Source: Eubacteriales bacterium (GTDB lineage: Bacteria > Bacillota > Clostridia > Lachnospirales > Lachnospiraceae). Taken from it: a DNA stretch of 37,072 nt. A program made the position numbers and the translations under genes. The stretch spans positions 1 through 37,072 of the forward strand of contig JAUNFZ010000024.1 in the NCBI GenBank assembly GCA_030524785.1, read 5' to 3'. Positions within the stretch are counted from its first letter, which is position 1; each line of letters starts with the position of its first letter. The notes under the pieces were generated by a model. The model was given only the letters and a program-made list of their open reading frames with translations. It did no database searches and had not been told where the DNA came from. This document shows, piece by piece, positions 8,720 through 16,678 of the stretch.

Positions 8720-9463
8720 TTACGTTTCCCGAAGCAGCCGTTCCAGAAAGTACTCCCGGTTATTGATAAACATTTCTGTCACCTGATAGCTCTGTGTCTG
8801 TGTATATTCGCATGCATGGATGGCTCCGCCGTCGAAGGACAGAAGCTGCGCCCCGGGCAGTCCGAGAAGAATCGGCGAATGGCTGGCAATCAGAAACTGG
8901 GCGCCCTGCTCTGCCAGCCGGTGAATGTAAATCAAAAGCGTAAGCTGCCTCTGAGGCGACAGCGCCGCCTCAGGCTCGTCCAGGATATAAAAACCGCCAG
9001 GTTCAAAGTTTCCCTGTATCAACGCCAGAAAGCTCTCTCCGTGGGACTGCCTGTGCAGAGATTTTCCTCCGTATCTGGAGTAGAAAATGCTTTCCGGTTC
9101 GCCGTCGCGGTAATCCTCCGCCTTGCTGGCGACATTGTAAAAGCTCTCTGCCCTCAGAAAATAACTTCCCCGCGGCCTTCGAAATCCTCTTGAAATCTTC
9201 ATCGCACGATGCAGCTCAGAGTGGGAATCGTACGTGGAAAAGTTATAATTCTTTGTGCCTCCCTCCGGATTAAATCCGCAGGCTACGGCAATGGCCTCCA
9301 GCAGCGTAGATTTTCCCGTTCCGTTTTCGCCCACAAAAAATGCCACGCTGCTGTCAAAAGACAGCGGTTCTTCAAACTGCAGCGCCGGTATTTCTCTCAG
9401 ATAGCTGTCCGGACTGATTTTATCCCAATCAATCAAAACAGACTGAATAAATCTGTCATTCAT
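8720..9463 (-). CDS. AAA family ATPase (COG3910-like predicted ATPase)
   Basis: 247-residue single-domain ATPase related to RecF/ABC-type ATPases. It has Walker A GENGTGKST (about residue 46), a signature-like region SHGESFLALI (about 140), Walker B FYILDEPEAALSPQRQ (about 160) and the switch-like ASHSPIL (about 195). The ATG at 9463 is preceded by GAGGAG. It is the last gene of the sbcD-sbcC-tdk group, 24 bp after tdk. Members are annotated as stand-alone predicted ATPases; a role in DNA metabolism is suggested by the operon but not shown. Confidence 0.8.
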   Translation of the reverse strand: MNDRFIQSVLIDWDKISPDSYLREIPALQFEEPLSFDSSVAFFVGENGTGKSTLLEAIAVACGFNPEGGTKNYNFSTYDSHSELHRAMKISRGFRRPRGSYFLRAESFYNVASKAEDYRDGEPESIFYSRYGGKSLHRQSHGESFLALIQGNFEPGGFYILDEPEAALSPQRQLTLLIYIHRLAEQGAQFLIASHSPILLGLPGAQLLSFDGGAIHACEYTQTQSYQVTEMFINNREYFLERLLRET

Positions 9464-9487
9464 AAGGAACTCTCCTCTTTGTACCGA

Positions 9488-10063
9488 TTATACCCGCTTT
9501 TTCGGTCCAAGGTCTCCCGCCTTGTGATGCCGACGGCAGAGAGCTGTATAGCTGTCATTTCCACCCATCACTACCTGCTCGCCGCTGCGGATCATTACAC
9601 CGTCCTCTGTAAAGCGCGCATTGCAGGTGGCTCCCTGCCCGCACCAGCAGACCGTTTTCAATTCTTCAATCACATCTGCCCACGCCAGAAGCCACATGCT
9701 TCCCTCAAAAAGATTTCTCTGAAAATCCGTGCGCAGTCCATAGCAAATGACGGGAATTTCCAGTTCATCCACAATGTGCGTAAAAAACTCTATATCCTCC
9801 TTTTTGCAAAACTGCGCCTCATCTACAATCACGCAATCGTATCGGCCAATGTCTTTGTCGCTCATCCGCAGAAGGTCTTCCACATAAATACATTTTTGCT
9901 CCAGGCCCATGCGGCTTTTGACAACGCCCTCGTCTCTGGTATCAATTCTGGGCTTTGCCAGAAGCGCTTCCTTGCCCCTCTCGTAATAATTATAAGCCAC
10001 CATCAGGGCGTTCGCCGTTTTGGAACTTCCCATCGCTCCATACCGAAAATATAATTTTGCCAT
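9488..10063 (-). CDS. tdk: Thymidine kinase (type II)
   Basis: Phosphorylates thymidine to dTMP in nucleotide salvage. The 191-residue protein starts MAKLYFRYGAMGSSKTANAL, with the family's P-loop GAMGSSKT, then VIVDEAQF (Walker B) and the zinc-site cysteines in VCWCGQGATC and ALCRRHH near the C-terminus. The frame is open 13 codons further, into the end of sbcC, but the family N-terminus and a GGAGAACGCAAGAT leader fix the start at 10063. It lies 23 bp after sbcC and 24 bp before the AAA ATPase gene. Confidence 0.95.
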   Translation of the reverse strand: MAKLYFRYGAMGSSKTANALMVAYNYYERGKEALLAKPRIDTRDEGVVKSRMGLEQKCIYVEDLLRMSDKDIGRYDCVIVDEAQFCKKEDIEFFTHIVDELEIPVICYGLRTDFQRNLFEGSMWLLAWADVIEELKTVCWCGQGATCNARFTEDGVMIRSGEQVVMGGNDSYTALCRRHHKAGDLGPKKRV

Positions 10064-10086
10064 ATCTTGCGTTCTCCTTCTCCTGA

Positions 10087-13000
10087 TTAACTGATCTGCC
10101 ATTTTACATGGCTGCCCTTTTCGTCCCTGCTCACCAGAAGCTGACTGTCGATCTCCTGTCTGAGCTCCGCCACATGAGAAATAATGCCGATCATCTTTGT
10201 GCCGCCCGCCATTTCTCTCAGCACTCTCACCGCCTGATTTCTCGAATGTTCGTCCAGGGAGCCAAATCCCTCGTCGATAAACATGACGTCAAGATTCACC
10301 GCCGCAGCTCTCTGTTGGATCTGGTCCGCCATTCCAAGAGCCATCGACAGAGCCGCCATAAAAGACTCGCCCCCGGAAAGAGTACGGATTTCCCGTTCCT
10401 TTCCTGTCACCGCAGAGTAGACCATCAGATCCAGCCCACGGTTTCTTCCCTTTCCGGCGCTTTCCGCCCCGACCATGCGAAGCTCAAACTGGCCGGCCGA
10501 CATATCGCAAAATCTTCTGTTTGCCGCGTACAGAATTTTTTCCAGATAGCATCTCTGTACAAAAGTTTCCAGATCCATACGGCCATCCGTCATATTGCCG
10601 GAGGTGAGTCTGTAAAGAGTGTCAAGTCTTACGTATTCCCCGACAGTCTTTTTTCTCTCCTCCATCTTCGGCGCCAGCGCATCATAAGCCGCCTGATTTA
10701 CCTTGCGGTTTTCCCGACATTCCTCAAAAGTCTTTTCTGCCGCCTGCCATTTTTGTTCGGCTTCCTCCATATCACGCTGCAGCTTGTCCATAACGGGCCG
10801 TTTTCTGCTGCCAATCGCTTCCCGGGCGCTGGTAGCCATTTTTTCCGCCAGCGCTTTTCTCTGGCGGTATTCCTCCAGCTCCCGGCGAAGCTCCTGCGCC
10901 TTTGCAGAATCATACGTTTCGGTAAGAGTTTTCCACTCGGGTTCTGTCAGACCTTTCTGCTTCATCAGATTTTCATAGCTCTCCCTGCGCCGGGCGCATT
11001 GCTCTTTCAGCTGCGGAAGCTCCCGGTTATATCTGCCAATCAAAGCCTCCGCATGATCTGCAGATGTTTTTGCCTGGGCGGATACAGCGGCTGCCCGCTG
11101 ATATGCCGCTTCCCTTTGTTCCTTTCTGTCCTTCGCCTGCTTCAGCGCCTCCCGCGCCTCTGCTTCCGTGGCATAATCTCCGGCTCCTTCCAAAGCCCTC
11201 AGAGCTGCTTTGCTTCCCTCTAATGCCGCCTGGGCAGACCCTGCGGCCTCCTGTGCCGCAGTCGCTGACGCTGCAAGCTCTCGTTTCTTCTCTCCGGCTT
11301 CCTGCAAAAGGCGCTGCAGTTCTTTGCGGTCCCCCGCATCTTTTTTGCGCTTTTCCCCTTCAGCCAGAACCGACGTCTGCCAGTCCATTGTTTGTTCTTC
11401 CGCCTGCTTCGGCGTCATTTCCTTGGGTATCCCGGGCATCCGCTCCGCCATCTGACAGCGCAGCTTTTCCAAGGCGTTTCGCATCGTATTTCGTTTCTCT
11501 GCAAAAAGTTCCGCCGCCGCTTTCGCAGCCCCCGCCTTTTCCTCCTGCCGCTTTGCCAGTTCGTCGGTTTCTTCGCCCAATGCCTCCAGACGCTCTCTTG
11601 AAATATCCTGTGCATCTTCCTGCCATCGGTGCGGTTTGGGATGCTTAGTCGACCCGCAGACAGGACATGGTTCGCCCGGTTTCAGGTCTTTTGCCAAAAG
11701 CCCTGCCTGTCCGTCAAAAAATGCCTGCCTTACCGCGTTATACTGTTCTCTTTTTTCGTTGTACCATTCTCTGGCCTGGCGGTATGCTTCTTTTGCCAGC
11801 CCTACCTTTTGCTCCTGCGCCTGGACCTCCTGCTGCAAAGCGCAGACTTCCGATGCATTTTTCACAAGCTCCGACGCTTCTTTCGCCCTTGCCTCCCAGA
11901 GCGCCAGCTGCCGGTCTGCATCCTCCAGGGCCTGGGCCTTTTCTTTCCAGACCTTCTCCTGTTTCTCGAAGTCCGTCTCTTTTTTCCGGGCTTCCTTCAG
12001 AATATTCCGGGCTTTTTCACAGGCCTCCTGCCTGTCCGCCACATCCTTTTTGGCCGATGCGATTTTCCGAAAAACCTCCAGCGCTTTTTGCGCCCTTTCC
12101 GACACTTTGCTGAACGTCTCCAGCTCCTGATTGAACAGCTCCTTTTTGCCGGCTTCCTTCTCTGCCGCTTCCCGGACAGCTCTTTTCAGCCCCGGCAGGA
12201 TATCCATCTGAGATTTCAGCCCTTCTTCCAAAGTATCTGCCGTTTTCCGGGCATCCTGATATCTTTCGTACTCTTTCTTTATCTCGTAGGCAAAACCCAG
12301 TTTTTCTTCCAGTATCTTTGCCTTTTGCATCCCGGCTTCCGCCTCCCGGCAGGCTGCCAGCTCCTCCTGGGCCTTCTCAAGCTGTTCAAAAAATTTCAGA
12401 AGATTCATTCCGCCCGTACAGGCATCCCTTTTTTCGTCACGCAGCCTGCCTGCCTCCTGATACGATCTCCGGGCGCCGTCTTCCTCTTTTTGAAGCTTGT
12501 CGCACAAAAGCCCAAGTTCCTCCAGGAACTGTTCCATGACCGCCATTTCCCCGCCGGTCACGCCAGTTTTCAGGCGGTCAAGTTCTTCCCGGCGGTCGTA
12601 TTCCCCCGGCACCAGGACGCGGGACGCCTCCCTCTGGCAGTCCGCTCTGATTTCTTCAATCTCTCTTTCTTTCGCCTTTCTCCTGCTGCCAAACTCGTCC
12701 GAAATTCTCTGAAAAATTTCTGTGCCGAACAGCTTTCGGAAAATTACCTTTTTATCGTCAGACTTCGCCCGCAGAAGCTCCATAAATTCACCCTGGGCAA
12801 TCATTGCCACCTGCATAAACTGGCCCTTTGTCAGCCCTATAATCTCCACAATCTTCCTGTCCGCTTCTTTCTGGGGATACTCTGAACCGTCGGGCATATA
12901 AAGCGTCACCGACCCGGCTGCCTCTCTCGTTCCGAGCCCTTTTGCCGCTCCTCTTGTCAGCCTTTTCAGATGTCTTGGCACACGGTGCACCGTGTACACA

Positions 13001-13278
13001 TTTCTGTATTCTCCCTCGCCCTCTGCAAAGGTAAGCTCCACAAAGGGTTCCGTTTCAAGGGCCGCGAACTGGCTCTGCAGCACAACTCCGTCTTTCTTAT
13101 TCAATGAGGAACTCGCCTCTCCGTACAGTGCGAACACCAGGGCGTCGAAAATCGTCGTCTTCCCGGCGCCGGTATTGCCGGTAATCAAAAAAATGTTTTG
13201 TCCGGCTTCTTCAAAATTTATGGTCGTCCTCTGGCCGTAGGAGCCGAACGCCTGCAGCGATAATTGCAATGGTCTCAT
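10087..13278 (-). CDS. sbcC: Exonuclease subunit SbcC (SMC-like ATPase)
   Basis: Large subunit of the SbcCD (Mre11-Rad50-like) nuclease, which opens hairpins and protein-blocked DNA ends. The 1063-residue protein has N-terminal Walker A GNTGAGKTT (about residue 35), Q-loop region LTKGQFMQVAMIAQGEF, two long coiled coils rich in Glu/Lys/Arg/Ala, and a zinc hook CPVCGSTKHP near residue 540. The C-terminal half-site has LSGGESFMAALSMALGMADQ (about 960) and Walker B MFIDEGFGSLD. The ATG at 13278 is one base after the sbcD stop, with AGGAGG nine bases upstream. The antisense strand stays open for long stretches only because of the biased coiled-coil composition. Confidence 0.96.
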   Translation of the reverse strand: MRPLQLSLQAFGSYGQRTTINFEEAGQNIFLITGNTGAGKTTIFDALVFALYGEASSSLNKKDGVVLQSQFAALETEPFVELTFAEGEGEYRNVYTVHRVPRHLKRLTRGAAKGLGTREAAGSVTLYMPDGSEYPQKEADRKIVEIIGLTKGQFMQVAMIAQGEFMELLRAKSDDKKVIFRKLFGTEIFQRISDEFGSRRKAKEREIEEIRADCQREASRVLVPGEYDRREELDRLKTGVTGGEMAVMEQFLEELGLLCDKLQKEEDGARRSYQEAGRLRDEKRDACTGGMNLLKFFEQLEKAQEELAACREAEAGMQKAKILEEKLGFAYEIKKEYERYQDARKTADTLEEGLKSQMDILPGLKRAVREAAEKEAGKKELFNQELETFSKVSERAQKALEVFRKIASAKKDVADRQEACEKARNILKEARKKETDFEKQEKVWKEKAQALEDADRQLALWEARAKEASELVKNASEVCALQQEVQAQEQKVGLAKEAYRQAREWYNEKREQYNAVRQAFFDGQAGLLAKDLKPGEPCPVCGSTKHPKPHRWQEDAQDISRERLEALGEETDELAKRQEEKAGAAKAAAELFAEKRNTMRNALEKLRCQMAERMPGIPKEMTPKQAEEQTMDWQTSVLAEGEKRKKDAGDRKELQRLLQEAGEKKRELAASATAAQEAAGSAQAALEGSKAALRALEGAGDYATEAEAREALKQAKDRKEQREAAYQRAAAVSAQAKTSADHAEALIGRYNRELPQLKEQCARRRESYENLMKQKGLTEPEWKTLTETYDSAKAQELRRELEEYRQRKALAEKMATSAREAIGSRKRPVMDKLQRDMEEAEQKWQAAEKTFEECRENRKVNQAAYDALAPKMEERKKTVGEYVRLDTLYRLTSGNMTDGRMDLETFVQRCYLEKILYAANRRFCDMSAGQFELRMVGAESAGKGRNRGLDLMVYSAVTGKEREIRTLSGGESFMAALSMALGMADQIQQRAAAVNLDVMFIDEGFGSLDEHSRNQAVRVLREMAGGTKMIGIISHVAELRQEIDSQLLVSRDEKGSHVKWQIS

Positions 13279-13279
13279 A

Positions 13280-14428
13280 TCAGTCCGCCTCCTGAACCGT
13301 ATTTATCACATCCCGCAAAAGTTCCTTTTCCGTTTCATCGAGATCCTTCAGGAATGAGCAGCACAATTCATAGGGACTCATATTGACGTCCTGGACATTG
13401 CCCTGCCTGTACTCTGCCCTGCGCAGAGTTTCCCTTCGGATTTCCAAAAGAAACGGAAAGGCCGCCCGGATGCGTTCCTGCATATCAAAGATGTCCAAAT
13501 CCACCCGGTCTGTCAGAATCACCGACACATAATCCGAACATGCCTGCTTTAGCACTTCTTTTAATGTGCCCTTCACCACACGTATCCGGCGCAGCGGTTT
13601 AAGGGGCAGAACTTTAATTTCACAGTCCCCCTTTTCCCGCATATCCACCATAAGGATTCCCTTTTCCTGGCCTGCCTCACTGACAGAACAGGCCAGAGGC
13701 GTCCCGCAATAGCGAAACCTCTCATCCCCCACCTTCATAGGCTTATGGATATGCCCCAGGGCCGCATAGTCAAAAGGCTCCAATATGTCTGCTTTTACCT
13801 CGTCGATATTCCCCACCGTACAGATTTCTGAATCCATCCGCTCCACATCCTCCGGCGACTTTCCAACCGGCAGATAGAACTGGTGGCTTACCAGAACATT
13901 TCTTTCCTCTCCAGCAATCTTTTCTCTTTCAATCAGCCGGTGAACCGTCTCGTTATAGGAAAGACTGTTCCCGCGTTCGTCTTCCAAGACCACCCGGCGC
14001 ACCATGGAGGGCTTTACAAAGGGCAGCAAATAAAAATTTACCTTCCCATATTCGTCCTTCAGCGTAACCTTCTCAATAAATTCCTGACTGGTCCTGGGCG
14101 GCAGGCCGACCATGTATACATTCTGCTTTGCCAGCACGCTTCTAAAACAGTTTACCCGGGACGCGCTGTCATGATTCCCGCTGATAATCATAATCACCGT
14201 ATCCGGCAGTGCCTCTGTCAGCTCTGCAATAAAAGAGTCAAACAGTTCCACGGCCTCCGCCGGGGGAACCGCCTTATCATAGATATCGCCAGCAATCACA
14301 ACCGCATCCGGCAGTTCCTCTTTCGCCGCGCCGACAATCTGTTTCAGAATATACTCCTGATCTTCACCGAGATCCCGGTTCATCAACTTTAAACCAATGT
14401 GAAGATCCGATAAATGAAAAAATTTCAC
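13280..14428 (-). CDS. sbcD: Exonuclease subunit SbcD (Mre11-like nuclease)
   Basis: Metallophosphoesterase partner of SbcC, 382 residues. The dimanganese motifs are all visible: DLHIG (residue 8 on), GDIYD (about 47), GNHDS (about 82), SHQFY (about 183) and the GHIHK pair (about 228). The C-terminal 100 residues form the capping and SbcC-interaction region. The start is GTG at 14428, with GAGAGG eight bases upstream; a nearby ATG at 14435 is out of frame. First gene of the sbcD-sbcC-tdk-ATPase operon, with a well-formed promoter at 14496-14524. Confidence 0.95.
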   Translation of the reverse strand: MKFFHLSDLHIGLKLMNRDLGEDQEYILKQIVGAAKEELPDAVVIAGDIYDKAVPPAEAVELFDSFIAELTEALPDTVIMIISGNHDSASRVNCFRSVLAKQNVYMVGLPPRTSQEFIEKVTLKDEYGKVNFYLLPFVKPSMVRRVVLEDERGNSLSYNETVHRLIEREKIAGEERNVLVSHQFYLPVGKSPEDVERMDSEICTVGNIDEVKADILEPFDYAALGHIHKPMKVGDERFRYCGTPLACSVSEAGQEKGILMVDMREKGDCEIKVLPLKPLRRIRVVKGTLKEVLKQACSDYVSVILTDRVDLDIFDMQERIRAAFPFLLEIRRETLRRAEYRQGNVQDVNMSPYELCCSFLKDLDETEKELLRDVINTVQEAD

Positions 14429-14495
14429 TGACCATACCTCTCAACTATAAAAGAATTTTTTCCATTTTTCTGTGAGCGTCTCCGCCCACAAAAAT

Positions 14496-14524
14496 ATCTT
14501 ATCACAATCTATCGTGGGCTACAA
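14496..14524 (-). promoter_or_regulatory. Promoter of the sbcD operon
   Basis: On the minus strand TTGTAG (14519-14524) and TAAGAT (14496-14501) are separated by exactly 17 bp, giving a leader of about 60 bases before the sbcD GTG codon. Confidence 0.55.
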
Positions 14525-14554
14525 GTAAACATACGCTGCGCTTTATCTCCATCC

Positions 14555-14614
14555 CGCTTCGGCTGCAATGCGCTTCGACCGCTTCAGATGCAATGCACTT
14601 TGACCGCTTCGGCT
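14555..14614. repeat. 25-bp tandem repeat, about 2.4 copies
   Basis: Units at 14555-14579 and 14580-14604, plus a partial unit at 14605-14614, share CGCTTCGGCT/CAATGCGCTT-type sequence with about five differences between the two full copies. It lies between the divergent sbcD and shikimate kinase promoters. Confidence 0.75.
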
Positions 14615-14619
14615 TTGTC

Positions 14620-14648
14620 TTGCGGCGCGCCAATAAATGCGTTATACT
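14620..14648 (+). promoter_or_regulatory. Promoter of the shikimate kinase pseudogene
   Basis: TTGCGG (14620-14625) and TATACT (14643-14648) have 17-bp spacing. A GGAGGGA ribosome site (14677-14683) precedes the ATG at 14687, so the expression signals of the broken gene remain intact. Confidence 0.5.
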
Positions 14649-14686
14649 TAGCCGTGTGATACATAAAATACAGCATGGAGGGACAT

Positions 14687-15032
14687 ATGGACAACATCAC
14701 TCTGATCGGTATGCCGGGCGCCGGAAAAAGCACCGTGGGCATTGTACTGGCCAAGGTTCTTGGATACGATTTTATAGACTCTGATCTTTTGATTCAAAAA
14801 TCTGAAGGGAAACTTCTCTGGCAGATTATGCGGGATGTGGGAAATGAGGAATTTAATAAGATAGAAGAACGGGTAAACAGCGGGATTGAAGCCCGGGCAG
14901 ACGCTTCAGAGCCTGTATGATGAGCGGACGCCTCTCTATGAAAACTATGCGGACATCACAGTAGATATCGACGGCAAGTCCGTACAGCAGGTCACAGAAG
15001 CCGTTGCCGCCGCGCTGTCCTCATTTTCATAA
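14687..15032 (+). pseudogene. aroK: Shikimate kinase, internally deleted and frameshifted
   Basis: Remnant of an ATP-dependent shikimate kinase (chorismate pathway). Residues 1-67 are a good N-terminus, with Walker A GMPGAGKSTVG and the substrate Asp region DFIDSDLLIQ. After VNSGIEARA this frame ends at a stop (14918-14920). In the next frame, from about 14897, the C-terminus of the same family resumes (GQTLQSLYDERTPLYENYAD, then ITVDIDGKSVQQV) and runs to TAA at 15030-15032. The middle 60-70 residues of a normal 160-170-residue enzyme, including the GGS motif and the lid, are missing and the frames no longer match. Promoter and ribosome site survive, so the break looks recent. No catalytic activity is expected. 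Confidence 0.8.
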
Positions 15033-15115
15033 GCCCGCCCTGCAGGCGCAAACCCCTAACCCACTCCGGCGGCACTTTGATCCCGGCCCGGTGAGCATGG
15101 CTTCCTTCAAAGCCC

Positions 15116-15718
15116 CTATCCCTCCCAGGGCCGGATGCGGTAGACCGCGCCGATGCTGCGGCAGATTTCTGCGCACCGCTGCTCCTCCTGTTCGGTCAGT
15201 GTTGTGGACACCGTTGTCAGTACTACTTTCGGCACCCAGCGGGTACAGTCTCTGGCAAAATCCAGCATGGCCTGATAGGAGCCCTCTCCAAATTTGCTGC
15301 GCACCAGCTCATGATACCGCTTGGGATCCGGTGTGTTCAGGCTGATGGACACCGTATCAACCAGACCGCTTAAAAGATGGGCCGTCTTTTTTCCATGGAT
15401 GAGATCTGAAAGGCCGTTTGTATTGATGCGAATCGGAATCTGAAACTGCTTTTTCGCATACTCCGCCACCTTCAATATCACGTCCAGCCGTTCCGTCGGC
15501 TCTCCAAACCCGCAGAACACCAGCTCTTTATACCTGCTCATGTCAAAGTTTTTGAAATCGTCAATAATTTCCTCAAAGGTCGGTTCTCTGTTAAGCCACA
15601 GGGAGTCTGCCCGGCCCACACTGTCTCTTGTCTGCCTCAGGCAGAACGTGCAGGCGCAGGGGCACCGGTTCGTCAGGTTTACATAAAGATTTTCATATAC
15701 TTCATATAATATCGTCAT
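15116..15718 (-). CDS. TatD-linked radical SAM protein
   Basis: Small radical SAM protein of 200 residues. The cluster-binding CxxxCxxC lies in NRCPCACTFCLRQ (about residues 19-26), followed by a GFGEPTERLD SAM-binding motif (about 70) and RINTNGLSDLIHGK (about 98). It matches the short family often called TatD-associated radical SAM (TIGR04038), in which a radical SAM domain occurs near or fused to a TatD nuclease; no TatD gene is in this window. The start codon overlaps the pyridoxamine kinase stop in an ATGA arrangement (15715-15718), so translation is coupled. The biochemical role of the family is unknown to me. Confidence 0.87.
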   Translation of the reverse strand: MTILYEVYENLYVNLTNRCPCACTFCLRQTRDSVGRADSLWLNREPTFEEIIDDFKNFDMSRYKELVFCGFGEPTERLDVILKVAEYAKKQFQIPIRINTNGLSDLIHGKKTAHLLSGLVDTVSISLNTPDPKRYHELVRSKFGEGSYQAMLDFARDCTRWVPKVVLTTVSTTLTEQEEQRCAEICRSIGAVYRIRPWEG

Positions 15719-16539
15719 CTCAAATACTCCAATACTTCTTCAAAGGCAACTCCGTCCGTCACAGGAATATCCATATCTATGGAGGTTTGAATACATCGTT
15801 TCACGAAATTGGACGCCTTTTTCACAGAAACCGCAAAGTCCACATGGTTTACCGCATCCGCTGCGATAATGGAAGCAAACAAATCCCCTGTGCCGCAGCG
15901 CTGGGTTCCCACGCGAACGCTGCGAAGGAAATGGTCTTCCCCGTTTTCGCACACATAATTTGCAATATAGTTTCCCTGTACAATACCTGTGATTACAATC
16001 TTTTGGGGCCCCTGTTCCCCAAGCTTTCCGGCAAGCCTGCGGATTTCTTCCTTTTTCCAGTGCTCCTTGTAGGGCGTGTCTGTCAGAATACAGGCTTCCG
16101 TTACATTCGGGGTGATAATATCCGCATAACCTACCAGCCGCTTCATCCTGGAGCACATTTCCTTTGTACAGGTGGCATATGGTTTTCCATGGTCCCCCAT
16201 CACCGGGTCAAGAATCACCAGCGTCTGCTCTGTCCGAAATCTGCGGATAAAATCTTCCACGATATCAATCTGCCTGGCCGAGCCGAGGAACCCGGGATAT
16301 ATCCCATCGAATTTAAGGCCCAGATATTCCCAGTTTCGTATATATTCCGGCATTTTTTCCGTATAATCGTCAAAAAAGTACCGGTCGTAACCCGTATGAT
16401 TTGAGAGAATCGCCGTGGGAACCGGGCAGCACTGCACCTTCAGTCTGGAGATCACGGGGAGTGAAACCGTGATGGAGCATCTGCCAAATCCGGACATATC
16501 GTTAATCACTGCTATCTTTTTCTGTCTGTGCGACGTCAT
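15715..16539 (-). CDS. Pyridoxamine/pyridoxal kinase (PdxY/PdxK-like)
   Basis: Ribokinase-fold vitamin B6 kinase for PLP salvage, about 274 residues. Family marks include the N-terminal IAVINDMSGFGRCS, the central VILDPVMGDHGKPY (about 115), ITPNVTEACILT (about 155) and the C-terminal anion hole RCGTGDLFASI (about 222) with the catalytic Asp. The frame extends upstream to a TTG at 16563, but GGAGG lies inside that extension, ten bases before the ATG at 16539, so I use 16539. It is coupled by ATGA overlap to the radical SAM gene. Confidence 0.9.
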   Translation of the reverse strand: MTSHRQKKIAVINDMSGFGRCSITVSLPVISRLKVQCCPVPTAILSNHTGYDRYFFDDYTEKMPEYIRNWEYLGLKFDGIYPGFLGSARQIDIVEDFIRRFRTEQTLVILDPVMGDHGKPYATCTKEMCSRMKRLVGYADIITPNVTEACILTDTPYKEHWKKEEIRRLAGKLGEQGPQKIVITGIVQGNYIANYVCENGEDHFLRSVRVGTQRCGTGDLFASIIAADAVNHVDFAVSVKKASNFVKRCIQTSIDMDIPVTDGVAFEEVLEYLR

Positions 16540-16587
16540 TGAGTTTCCGCCTCCAAAATACAACTAATGCCACAAGTACTGCCAAGC

Positions 16588-16617
16588 CAAAAATGCCGGA
16601 CGTCCCATGCCCGGCAT
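16588..16617 (-). terminator. Rho-independent terminator after the histidine kinase
   Basis: On the minus strand ATGCCGG pairs with CCGGCAT across an 11-base loop (arms 16611-16617 and 16593-16599), followed by TTTTTG. It lies between the phoR-like gene and the pyridoxamine kinase gene and should end the phosphate-related transcript. Confidence 0.6.
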
Positions 16618-16678
16618 CTGTCCTGTATTTTATTTTATCACAATCCGGCTATATTTAAAGAGCCGGTTCTGTGTCTTT

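Noticed and set aside
10108..12885. Several long plus-strand open frames (up to about 418 codons) opposite sbcC
   Set aside because: They mirror the biased coiled-coil codons of SbcC, have Phe/Leu/Pro/Arg-rich composition without any domain, and lack ribosome sites.
16540..16563. TTG start extending the pyridoxamine kinase by eight codons
   Set aside because: The GGAGG ribosome site lies inside this extension and the ATG at 16539 matches the family N-terminus.
16645..16666. Hairpin CCGGCT...AGCCGG between the kinase and pyridoxamine kinase genes
   Set aside because: Only six pairs and no T-run on either strand; the neighbouring 16588-16617 hairpin is the better terminator.
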